Of a stretch of 16,012 nt of DNA, positions 8,476 to 15,010 are shown piece by piece; the stretch's first letter is position 1, and every line of letters begins with the position of its first letter. Position numbers and translations under genes: made by a program. Under the pieces are notes generated by a model. That model had not been told where the DNA came from. It was given only the letters and a program-made list of their open reading frames with translations, and did not search any database. This stretch comes from CAKVOD01 sp964489405 (GTDB taxonomy: Bacteria > Bacillota > Clostridia > Christensenellales > UBA1242): NCBI GenBank assembly GCA_964489405.1, contig CAZAYL010000025.1, positions 1 to 16,012 of the forward strand. The letters are read 5' to 3'.

Positions 8476-8589
8476 AGTTCAAAGAAGAAGGCAACTTCTC
8501 ACCTGTCAGGCATAGCCTCGACTGTGTTCAAAAATGAGATTTTTTGAAGCGGATATTCTTTGAACACAAAGAATACCGCTTTTGTTTTT
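8476..8589 (+). promoter_or_regulatory. infC operon leader with attenuator switch (L20-leader type)
   Basis: From the predicted 5' end, GTTCAAAGAA (8477-8486) is exactly complementary to TTCTTTGAAC (8556-8565), which lies inside the terminator stem. Pairing of the two would prevent termination. Between them are two small hairpins: AGAAG/CTTCT with a GCAA tetraloop (8486-8499) and GTCAGGC/GCCTcGAC with an ATA loop (8505-8522). A third, TTCAAAAA/TTTTTGAA, is near 8528-8547. In B. subtilis L20 represses infC-rpmI-rplT by favouring a leader terminator, and rplT is the third gene here, so the same control is inferred. The ligand assignment rests on gene order, not on a recognised L20-binding consensus. 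Confidence 0.75.
8547..8589 (+). terminator. Leader terminator (attenuator) upstream of infC
   Basis: AAGCGG and TATTCTTTG (8547-8562, one bulged A) pair with CAAAGAATACCGCTT (8567-8581) around an AACA loop, followed by a T-rich tract TTGTTTTT. It also can end transcripts from spoIVB-ytxC. Confidence 0.88.
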
Positions 8590-8865
8590 GCTAGTATCTT
8601 TGATTGTTAAATGTAAGTGTGGCGTATCGCTTTCCACTTATCGTTTCAACGAGTGTGGATTGAAATACCGCACGTGCCATTTTGACTAAAGGGGGGAATG
8701 GAATTTTCGCCAATGTGGAGAATTCCCCGTAAAAAAAATGGAGTACACATATCAATTAAAGAAACGCAAAATAATCTTAATTTCGTAAAAGTTCGCGAAT
8801 TTTGCGAAATATTAGTTTGTATAAGAACGAAATTTTAGCTCAGTAGAGCAACGGAGGAACTGAAA
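8590..8865 (+). other. Structured untranslated region between attenuator and infC
   Basis: This stretch of about 275 bases has no recognised gene but has several hairpins. A two-part hairpin spans 8617-8673: GTGTGG pairs with CCGCAC, TAT with ATA, then inside TCCAC with GTGGA, and a CGT/ACG tip. GGGGAAT (8693-8699) pairs with ATTCCCC (8722-8728). TTCGTAAAA (8782-8790) faces TTTTGCGAA (8800-8808). An open frame of 46 codons runs from ATG 8698 to TAG 8838; its G-rich ribosome site is too close to be convincing and I do not call it a gene. The elements may form a second control layer on infC translation, which is inference. Confidence 0.5.
8853..8857 (+). promoter_or_regulatory. infC ribosome binding site that decides the start
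   Basis: GGAGG is eight bases upstream of CTG 8866 but 23 bases upstream of the first ordinary start, GTG 8881. No other purine-rich site lies near the GTG. The spacing therefore favours initiation at CTG. Confidence 0.7.
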
Positions 8866-9420
8866 CTGAAAGATTTACCAGTGAATGAACAAATCAGAAC
8901 CGCGAGAGTATTAGTTATTGATTATGACGGTTCAAAAATGGGCGAAATTTCGACCCGAGACGCGTTAATGCACGCGAGAGAACAAGGACTCGACCTTGTA
9001 CTTGTTTCGCCAAATGCGAATCCGCAAGTTTGCAAAATTATGGATTATGGCAAGTTTAAATTTGATAGCCAAAAGAAAGAAAAGGACAGCAAGAGAGCGC
9101 AGAAAATTATTGAAACTAAACAAGTCAAACTTTCAATGAAAATCAGCGACAGCGATATGGAATATCGTGCAAAGCAAGTCCTAAAATTTGCCGAACGCGG
9201 ATACAAAGTCAAAGTGTTTATACAAAAGAGTCGAGGTCGTGCGCAAATTTACGACGCCAAAGGTTTGGACATTTTGCGTAAATTTGCAGATATGGTGTCC
9301 GAAGAATATCGTATAGAGAAAGAGCCAAGCTTTGGAATGTACGATGTCAATATGGTTTTGACTATACTAACTAAAAAAGAAAAGGAGCAAAGAAAGAATG
9401 CCAAAAATGAAAACAAATAA
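8866..9420 (+). CDS. infC: Translation initiation factor IF-3, probable CTG start
   Basis: IF3 binds the 30S subunit, keeps subunits apart and checks the start codon and initiator tRNA. The body shows the N-terminal domain (VNEQIRTARVLVID through NPQVCKIMDYGKFKFD), a basic linker, and a C-terminal domain with GYKVKVFIQKSRGRAQ. From CTG 8866 the protein has 184 residues and begins with the typical KDLxVNEQIR of Firmicute IF3. From GTG 8881 it would have 179 residues and lose KDLP. Rare start codons are a known feature of infC in several bacteria, because IF3 discriminates against them and so represses itself. The C-terminal domain departs from common IF3 in places, for example RGRA where RGRE or RGRQ is usual. 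The gene overlaps rpmI by 23 bases. Confidence 0.93.
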   Translation: MKDLPVNEQIRTARVLVIDYDGSKMGEISTRDALMHAREQGLDLVLVSPNANPQVCKIMDYGKFKFDSQKKEKDSKRAQKIIETKQVKLSMKISDSDMEYRAKQVLKFAERGYKVKVFIQKSRGRAQIYDAKGLDILRKFADMVSEEYRIEKEPSFGMYDVNMVLTILTKKEKEQRKNAKNENK

Positions 9421-9592
9421 AAGCGTTGCAAAGCGCTTTAAATTGAGAAAAAGTGGTTCAATCAAGCGTTCAAAGCAAGGTGTTAGCCACATTTTAACAA
9501 AAAAGTCGGCAAAGAGAAAGATGCACTTGAGGAAGGCGACGAGCGTCAGCAAAGCTGATGAGAAGAAAGTCAGAACCCTTTTCAACGCATAA
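9398..9592 (+). CDS. rpmI: 50S ribosomal protein L35
   Basis: L35 is a small, very basic protein of the large ribosomal subunit. The 64 residues match the family length and pattern: MPKMKTNKSVAKRFK at the start, a Lys/Arg-rich middle with SHILTKKSAKRK, and a short end. The ATG lies inside the last codons of infC in another frame, with GGAG ten bases upstream, so translation is likely coupled to infC. It is followed by rplT after 15 bases. Confidence 0.97.
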   Translation: MPKMKTNKSVAKRFKLRKSGSIKRSKQGVSHILTKKSAKRKMHLRKATSVSKADEKKVRTLFNA

Positions 9593-9607
9593 TTAAGGAG
9601 AAGTTTT

Positions 9608-9952
9608 ATGAGAATTAAAAGAGGCGTGAACGCTATAAAGAAAAGAAGAAAGATACTCAAATCTGCCAAAGGCTATTGGGGAGCTAAGAGTAAATTGTAT
9701 CGCGTTGCTCGCGAACAAGTTATGAAATCAGGTCAATACGCTTATATCGGGCGTAAACTTAGGAAACGCGATATGCGTCAACTTTGGATTGCTAGAATCA
9801 ACGCTGGTTGCAGAATCAACGGACTTTCATACAGTAAGTTTATGCACGGCTTGAAAGTTAATAATATCGAACTTAACCGCAAAGTGCTTGCTGATATGGC
9901 TATCAATGACCCACAAAGTTTTGCTGAACTTTGCAGTAAAGTTAGCAAATAA
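9608..9952 (+). CDS. rplT: 50S ribosomal protein L20
   Basis: L20 binds 23S rRNA early in assembly of the large subunit and, in B. subtilis and E. coli, also represses its own operon. The protein has 114 residues, near the usual 117-119. Family blocks are RIKRGVNAIKKRRKILKSAKGYWGAKSKLYR at the N-terminus (spread over residues 2-32), RKRDMRQLWIARINA and GLSYSKFMHGLK. AAGGAG is seven bases before the ATG. It is the last gene of the operon and the likely effector of the leader at 8476-8589. Confidence 0.98.
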   Translation: MRIKRGVNAIKKRRKILKSAKGYWGAKSKLYRVAREQVMKSGQYAYIGRKLRKRDMRQLWIARINAGCRINGLSYSKFMHGLKVNNIELNRKVLADMAINDPQSFAELCSKVSK

Positions 9953-9963
9953 TTCATTGTTAT

Positions 9964-9993
9964 AAAAAAGCTTGAGAAATCAAGCTTTTTTTT
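9964..9993 (+). terminator. Terminator after rplT, probably bidirectional
   Basis: AAAAAGCTTGA (9965-9975) pairs with TCAAGCTTTTT (9980-9990) around a GAAA tetraloop and is followed by more T's. The A-run on the left gives a T-run on the other strand, so it can also end transcripts of the minus-strand gene at 10058. Confidence 0.92.
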
Positions 9994-10004
9994 GTACCAT
10001 ATAT

Positions 10005-10016
10005 GGGGGTACATAA
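10005..10016 (+). repeat. Intergenic 12-mer GGKGGYACATAA, copy 3
   Basis: The sequence is GGGGGTACATAA, just after the rplT terminator in a convergent gap. GTACC at 9994-9998 could pair with GGTAC at 10008-10012, so this copy may sit in a small hairpin. Confidence 0.4.
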
Positions 10017-10057
10017 TATTGCATATATATTCTTGTTATTAAAAAAACTAAAATATA

Positions 10058-10705
10058 TTATTCTAGCGTAACAGAATTATTCATTTTGTCAAAAAATTCA
10101 AGCACAAATTTTAGGTTGTAATCTTTAAGGTCAAATCCGCGCGACAAATATTCTATCTCCAAGGGGCGACCATATTTTTGAATAACATCGTATTGCAAAA
10201 GATTGCGCTCGTGATCGTCAATGTATAAGTACAAATATTGAAGTTCAATCGAAGCCATTTCTCTTGCAAAATTAGCAAACAAATTTGGCGTGATGCCCGT
10301 AACTGTACTGACACTACCATACACATATTTATAAGCATCAGTTTCATTTACAATATTTTTCAAACCACTCACTATGGCGATTTCAAAAAAATCAGGGGCG
10401 GTCAAAGATGTTTTTCCCCCAGAATTTATTTTATCATTCCTTTGCTTAAATTTCATACGCATAAGGTCCAGCACATCAATATCAATAAATTCATAAATCT
10501 GAATAAGTAAAGTTTCATAAAATTTTGCAAGTAAGCAATAGAAAACACTTGAATAATTATCCACTAAATTGCGAAAACGTATAATTGTTGTTTCAATTTT
10601 CTCATTAGTAAAAGGGGCTTGCACAATATATGTTTCTTTCTTGTATGGGTCATAATCTTCATCATGTAATTTTTGCGTTATTAAGAAAGCACGCCAGTTG
10701 TCCAT
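10058..10705 (-). CDS. Hypothetical cytoplasmic protein, 215 residues
   Basis: I do not recognise this protein. It has no signal peptide, no convincing membrane helix and no obvious catalytic motif. Aromatic residues are frequent (Tyr, Phe), and there is a helical-looking middle (VFYCLLAKFYETLLIQIYEF) and a basic stretch MRMKFKQRN. It is likely real: the ATG has GGAG five bases upstream and a good SigA-type promoter lies directly ahead. The codon use resembles the neighbours. It is transcribed away from the leucine-rich-repeat gene at 10840, and both promoters flank a dyad, so the two may be co-regulated. It ends toward the bidirectional terminator after rplT. Confidence 0.8.
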   Translation of the reverse strand: MDNWRAFLITQKLHDEDYDPYKKETYIVQAPFTNEKIETTIIRFRNLVDNYSSVFYCLLAKFYETLLIQIYEFIDIDVLDLMRMKFKQRNDKINSGGKTSLTAPDFFEIAIVSGLKNIVNETDAYKYVYGSVSTVTGITPNLFANFAREMASIELQYLYLYIDDHERNLLQYDVIQKYGRPLEIEYLSRGFDLKDYNLKFVLEFFDKMNNSVTLE

Positions 10706-10725
10706 ATTTTCTCCATTTTATGTAT

Positions 10726-10754
10726 AGTATAATAAAAAATTTTCAATATGTCAA
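10726..10754 (-). promoter_or_regulatory. SigA promoter of the 215-residue gene
   Basis: On the minus strand there is TTGACA (10749-10754), a 17-bp spacer and TATACT (10726-10731). It is close to consensus, with the transcript starting near 10719, only a few bases before the ribosome site. Confidence 0.75.
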
Positions 10755-10784
10755 ATAGTTTGATTGTATTAGGATGTAATCAAA
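10751..10784. promoter_or_regulatory. Candidate operator between two divergent promoters
   Basis: Three related half-sites are present. TCAAA (10751-10755) and TTTGA (10759-10763) form an inverted pair with a 3-base spacer. TTTGATT (10759-10765) and AATCAAA (10778-10784) form another with a 12-base spacer. They lie between the -35 boxes at 10749-10754 and 10794-10799, and the first half-site overlaps the minus-strand -35. No regulator is known. Confidence 0.4.
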
Positions 10785-10793
10785 TGTTTTATC

Positions 10794-10822
10794 TTGACAT
10801 TGCGCCTAATTTGTGCTAAACT
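10794..10822 (+). promoter_or_regulatory. SigA promoter of the leucine-rich-repeat/ABC locus
   Basis: TTGACA (10794-10799), a 17-bp spacer and TAAACT (10817-10822), with TGC before the -10 as in extended -10 promoters. The predicted start near 10828-10830 falls at the ribosome site, so the leader would be very short. Confidence 0.7.
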
Positions 10823-10839
10823 AATCACGGAGAAAAAAT

Positions 10840-12960
10840 ATGAAAATAGTTGACAATATTTTAATTAAAGCAAGCGAAAGCGACGTTATTGACGGCGAAT
10901 TATATATACCCGACGGCGTTACAGAAATTGCGAAAAACGCCTGTGCTCAAAATTTTGCACTCGAAAGACTAAAATTGCCTGCAAGTGTCCAAAGTATCGA
11001 CAGTGGAGCATTTTGCGAATGCACCAATTTGCGTGACGTAGAATTTGAAGGGGATACACTTGAATACCTAGGAATGTCTGCCTTTAGCGAATGTACAAGC
11101 CTTGACCAAATTTCACTCCCCAAAATTGAGAAAATGGGAACAAATTGTTTCGAAAATTGCGACAATTTACAAATGACAACAATCTCAGGCGAAATAGTTG
11201 GCGAAAATTGTTTTATTAATTGTGAAAATCTCATTCAAGTCGATTTTTTGAATAGCCCCGCGATTAAAGAAAGTGCATTCAAAAATTGTCGTGGCTTGAT
11301 GTATTTAAGCGCTCCAAATGGAATAACAAGTATCGACAATTTTGCGTTTGAAAATTGCAAAAATCTTTTTTCTATGGAAATAAATTCAAATATAGATGTT
11401 AGCGAAAATGCTTTCGTGGGGAGTGCAATTGAAGAATTAAAAATTGTCGATAAATCAGAAACCTTAAAATTAGACAATCAAATTTTTTCATTTTCTAACA
11501 ATCAAAACGCAATGATTATAGAACTTGGAGATAGTAAGCAAACGAAGCAAGTAATTTATGTAAATCACCAAAACAACAAATGCTATAAATTTAATTTTGA
11601 AGAATTGAATGACAGAATTAAAGATTTTAGTGATGTTTATAAAATTGTTGGCGTCAAAACACTTGTCGAATGGGTCGATTTGTTGTCTAAAGTTCAAAAT
11701 ATTGTCCCCGAAAAAGTGCGTTTGCCACAAGCGGAAGCAATTTTAACACTAAAAACTGACGAAGAAAGACTTGAATTTATTGAAAATTTAGGCAAATACA
11801 ATAAAATTAGCGGAAAATACAGAAATCTAAACCTTTATGATCGAGTTTCTATATTGAAACTTTGCAAATTGTTAGGTGTCTTTGAAAAAGATGACAAGCA
11901 ATTTGTTTATTCAGCAAATATATTAAGCAAAGATTTCCCGAATTGGTTTGAAAAATCAAGTGGGCAAAGTCTTACGCAAGCCGACGGCTCATTTTGCTTA
12001 CTCGCTGATTGGTTTAATAGATTTGAGTACCCACGCAATTTTAGTGCAAAACGTGCGAAATTTTTTGTCGACAATTATAAAGACCTTTTAGGTGCTCAAA
12101 AAAGCGAATTATTGTCAATCACTCTCAACAATTTTGAAGATTTTTCAAAATCAGTCAAAGTCGTTACCCCCGACAAAGTTGAGCAAATTTTGACTAAAGG
12201 AATGACAACTGACGTTTCCGAGAATCGCAAGGAACTTATGAAGCTTATGATTTTGCAAGGGATTATAGATAGAGATAAATTTGAAGAATTGAGCAAAATT
12301 TTGCACGAAGCCGAACAAAATTATCCAAATATTTATGACAATGTCAAAGATGTTAAATCAAAGAACTTTGACCGAAGCAAAGCAACAAAACTCATTGACA
12401 ATGCCGATGCCCTATTCCAATTTGAGTGGTTAGATAAGGACAGCCCGTACACCCTTTTGATAGGGAATATTTGCGGTTGTTGCGCACGTCTTCACGGGGT
12501 CGGCGAGGATATTATGGTAAAATCTGCCACGCACCCCGATGTTCAAACAATGGCAATTAAGCGCAAAGATGGGGAATATATCGGTAAAGCTACAATATAT
12601 CTCAACCGAGAAGAGGGTTATGCTGTTTTTAATAACATCGAACTCAATCGCAATTTTTCTGCGCACGCCAATTTTGCGCAACGCAATGAAGTCTTAGACG
12701 CCTTTTTGCGCGGAGTCAATGCGTTTGTCAAAACCTATAATAGCCACGCAGTCAACCCACTTAGAGTCGTAACAGTCGGCGCGAAAAACAACAAAGTTAT
12801 TTCACAAATTTGCGCACGTTTGCCACAAAGCAAAGTAATCTATCCAGCAATTGAATACAAAAATTATTGTGGAGATAGCAGTGAGCAACAGTTCATCGCA
12901 TATGACATTGAAGTTAGAGAAAAAAAGAATGAAAGTGCAAAAAGTGAAATAAATAAATAA
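10840..12960 (+). CDS. BspA-type leucine-rich-repeat protein with unidentified C-terminal domain
   Basis: The protein has 706 residues and no signal peptide, so it is probably cytoplasmic, unlike most BspA-repeat proteins, which are surface-exposed. Residues about 18-205 hold about eight repeats of the LRR_5 type, recognised by AFxxCxxL units such as AFCECTNL, AFSECTSL, CFENCDNL and AFKNCRGL. These repeats usually bind proteins. A long, mainly helical middle (about 250-520) has no motif I recognise. Residues about 530-690 form a conserved-looking domain: GNICGCCARLHGVGED (542-557), SATHPDV, then IGKATIYLNREEGYAVFNNIEL and VNAFVKTYN. The strand pattern recalls an acetyltransferase-like fold, but that is only a guess. 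GGAG is seven bases before the ATG. No terminator separates it from the ABC genes downstream, so it may share their transcript. Confidence 0.85.
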   Translation: MKIVDNILIKASESDVIDGELYIPDGVTEIAKNACAQNFALERLKLPASVQSIDSGAFCECTNLRDVEFEGDTLEYLGMSAFSECTSLDQISLPKIEKMGTNCFENCDNLQMTTISGEIVGENCFINCENLIQVDFLNSPAIKESAFKNCRGLMYLSAPNGITSIDNFAFENCKNLFSMEINSNIDVSENAFVGSAIEELKIVDKSETLKLDNQIFSFSNNQNAMIIELGDSKQTKQVIYVNHQNNKCYKFNFEELNDRIKDFSDVYKIVGVKTLVEWVDLLSKVQNIVPEKVRLPQAEAILTLKTDEERLEFIENLGKYNKISGKYRNLNLYDRVSILKLCKLLGVFEKDDKQFVYSANILSKDFPNWFEKSSGQSLTQADGSFCLLADWFNRFEYPRNFSAKRAKFFVDNYKDLLGAQKSELLSITLNNFEDFSKSVKVVTPDKVEQILTKGMTTDVSENRKELMKLMILQGIIDRDKFEELSKILHEAEQNYPNIYDNVKDVKSKNFDRSKATKLIDNADALFQFEWLDKDSPYTLLIGNICGCCARLHGVGEDIMVKSATHPDVQTMAIKRKDGEYIGKATIYLNREEGYAVFNNIELNRNFSAHANFAQRNEVLDAFLRGVNAFVKTYNSHAVNPLRVVTVGAKNNKVISQICARLPQSKVIYPAIEYKNYCGDSSEQQFIAYDIEVREKKNESAKSEINK

Positions 12961-13190
12961 TTTTCATAGATTTCCAAAGAAATAATCATATAAATGCCAA
13001 AGGGAAAATTGAATTTAAGGATGTTGGCTTTATGTATGAATACAAGTATTTTGAACGTTCCGATAATTTTGAAAATATGAGCATAAAAGAAATGATTGCC
13101 AAAACTAGCAAAAAACCGCGCACAGTAGCAATCGCGCGCATTTTGAGATTAAATCACACACCACAAAAAAACAAAAGGGAGCACGAATGA
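12961..13190 (+). pseudogene. Collapsed remnant of an ABC-transporter ATPase domain
   Basis: One frame is open across this stretch and ends at the TGA of 13188-13190, overlapping the next ATG. It reads, in order, NAKGKIEFKDVGFMYEY, then NMSIKEMIA, then TVAIARILRLNHT. These align with three separated parts of the ABC protein downstream: QGKIEFKDIYAKYK, DMSIKDNLK and LAIARALLKNT. The Walker A, signature, Walker B Asp-Glu and H-loop are all missing. The simplest reading is an ancestral ABC half-transporter gene reduced by several deletions. That the frame stays open could be chance, or the piece could still be translated and coupled to the next gene. There is no good ribosome site for the ATG at 13032. 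Confidence 0.7.
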
Positions 13191-15010
13191 AAAAGGGGAG
13201 AACTAGAAGCCACATCGAAATATATCATTATGTCGCCGAAAAGAAAAGTATGTTTATACTTATGATGCTTGGGTACGTGTTAAATTTTTGTGCTAATGTG
13301 GTGTTTACATTTATAACCGCACATTTATTGGAAGCAATTGGACAAGGTAGGTTTGATGATATAATTTTTTATGCAACGATTGAATTTATAACAGTTCTTT
13401 CAATGCGTTTATTTTGGGGTATGTCATATTATTGTGATACAAAATTGCAGGCACATTGCATTATTGGAATGCAAAAGAAATGCAATAAAAAAATGTTCGA
13501 AATTTCATCCCCAATATATTCATCATCGAGCAGTGGACTATTTTTGAATCGAATCGTTAGCAAACCTGCTAACGTTTTTGCGATGTTTGAAAACATAATG
13601 TCTAGCGCAATGTGGGGGTTGACAAGTGTGGCAGTGGTCGGGTATATAGCCTTTATGGATTGGACGCTTGGCTTGATAATCGTCGCAAGTTTTGCGTTGT
13701 CGGCACTATTAATTTATTTTCACAATAAGTTGCAAGTTAGGTTATACACAAAGCTTGACAATGTTGAAAATGATTTTAACACAACAATACTTGAAGCAAT
13801 AAGGGGAGTGCGCGATGTTAAATGCTTAAATTTGCAAGAAAATGTTAATAAAGAAATGTATTTCAGAGCAGATAAATATACGTTTTGCGATACAAAAGCG
13901 CAAAGTATAATGACAGCCGTTAATGTTATTGAAAAAATTATTATTCTTGCAACCGCAATATTGCTTGTGTATGTGGGAATGTTCCGTTATGAAAACTCAT
14001 TCATTACAATTTTGTCCCTTGTCTATATTGTAGCGAATTATTCAAAAGTACAAGAATTTGTGTATAATATGATAGATATTTGTGGCAAAATTAAACGCTA
14101 CAAAATGGAAATGGCAAGAATTTCTCAATTAAGCGATGAAAATATATTCAAAATTGAGCATTTTGGCACGCAGGAACTCGTCAACCCACAAGGAAAAATT
14201 GAATTTAAAGATATTTACGCGAAATACAAATTGTATCCATTAAACACAATAATAAATGCCGACCTTGAACCAAATAAAAAGAAAAAGGCGAAACTCTTGC
14301 AAGAAATCGAGCAAGAAAAAGGAAAAACTGTAAAGTCAACACTAAACGGCGTGTCGTTTACGATAGAGCCGAACACCCGCGTCGCAATTGTCGGCAAAAG
14401 CGGTGAGGGCAAAACAACAATTGTCAGTCTACTGAATAGACTCATCGACCCAACAAGTGGCGAAATTTTGATTGACGATATAAACGTCCGCGACCTTTCG
14501 CGCGACGCACTCCGCAACACAGTTACAATTGTTAATCAATTTCCATATGTGTACGATATGTCAATCAAAGACAACCTAAAATTATCAAATCCAAATGCCA
14601 CTGACGAAGAAATTGCCGACGTTGTAAAAAGGGCATACCTTAGCGAATTTGTCGACAAGTTGCCATTTAAACTAGACACAATCATCGGCGAAAACGGCGT
14701 AAAACTCTCAGGTGGGCAAAAACAACGCCTAGCAATCGCACGCGCTCTATTAAAGAACACAAAAATCATAGTTTTTGATGAAAGTACAAGTTCACTTGAC
14801 AACTTTGCACAAAAGCACGTCCAAGAAAGCATTGACAATTTACACGACAAGACAGTCATTATTATCGCTCACCGATTGAGCACAATCATAGATTGCGATA
14901 AAATTATCTTTATCGATGATGGACAAGTCAAAGCAGTTGGCACCTTTAACGAGCTTATTAGCAAAAACAAAGATTTTAGCAATCTTTATAAAGTTGGGGG
15001 TGAAGAATGA
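13187..15010 (+). CDS. ABC exporter half-transporter (membrane domain fused to ATPase)
   Basis: The protein has 607 residues with an N-terminal six-helix membrane domain (about 20-310) and a C-terminal ATPase domain. The nucleotide-binding features are complete: Walker A GKSGEGKTT at 403-411, Q-loop VNQFPY, signature LSGGQ at 507-511, Walker B with Asp531 and catalytic Glu532, and the H-loop His562 in IAHRLSTI. Between the first strand (GKIEFKD at 336-342) and STLNGVSF (384 onward) lies an extra Lys/Glu-rich segment of about 30 residues (352-383) that most exporters lack. The ATG follows GGGAG by five bases and overlaps the stop of the upstream remnant. Its own stop overlaps the next ATG, so the two halves are translationally coupled and probably form a heterodimer. 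The substrate is unknown. Confidence 0.93.
   Translation: MKKGRTRSHIEIYHYVAEKKSMFILMMLGYVLNFCANVVFTFITAHLLEAIGQGRFDDIIFYATIEFITVLSMRLFWGMSYYCDTKLQAHCIIGMQKKCNKKMFEISSPIYSSSSSGLFLNRIVSKPANVFAMFENIMSSAMWGLTSVAVVGYIAFMDWTLGLIIVASFALSALLIYFHNKLQVRLYTKLDNVENDFNTTILEAIRGVRDVKCLNLQENVNKEMYFRADKYTFCDTKAQSIMTAVNVIEKIIILATAILLVYVGMFRYENSFITILSLVYIVANYSKVQEFVYNMIDICGKIKRYKMEMARISQLSDENIFKIEHFGTQELVNPQGKIEFKDIYAKYKLYPLNTIINADLEPNKKKKAKLLQEIEQEKGKTVKSTLNGVSFTIEPNTRVAIVGKSGEGKTTIVSLLNRLIDPTSGEILIDDINVRDLSRDALRNTVTIVNQFPYVYDMSIKDNLKLSNPNATDEEIADVVKRAYLSEFVDKLPFKLDTIIGENGVKLSGGQKQRLAIARALLKNTKIIVFDESTSSLDNFAQKHVQESIDNLHDKTVIIIAHRLSTIIDCDKIIFIDDGQVKAVGTFNELISKNKDFSNLYKVGGEE

Noticed and set aside
8698..8838. 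46-codon open frame in the infC leader as a gene
   Set aside because: The G-run is one base from the ATG, the ATG lies in a hairpin, and the composition is not clearly coding; kept only as part of a low-interest finding.
8834..8850. tRNA D-arm-like string TTTAGCTCAGTAGAGCA
   Set aside because: The loop is too short for a D-arm, and there is no matching acceptor, anticodon or T-arm around it; it is at most a 4-bp hairpin.
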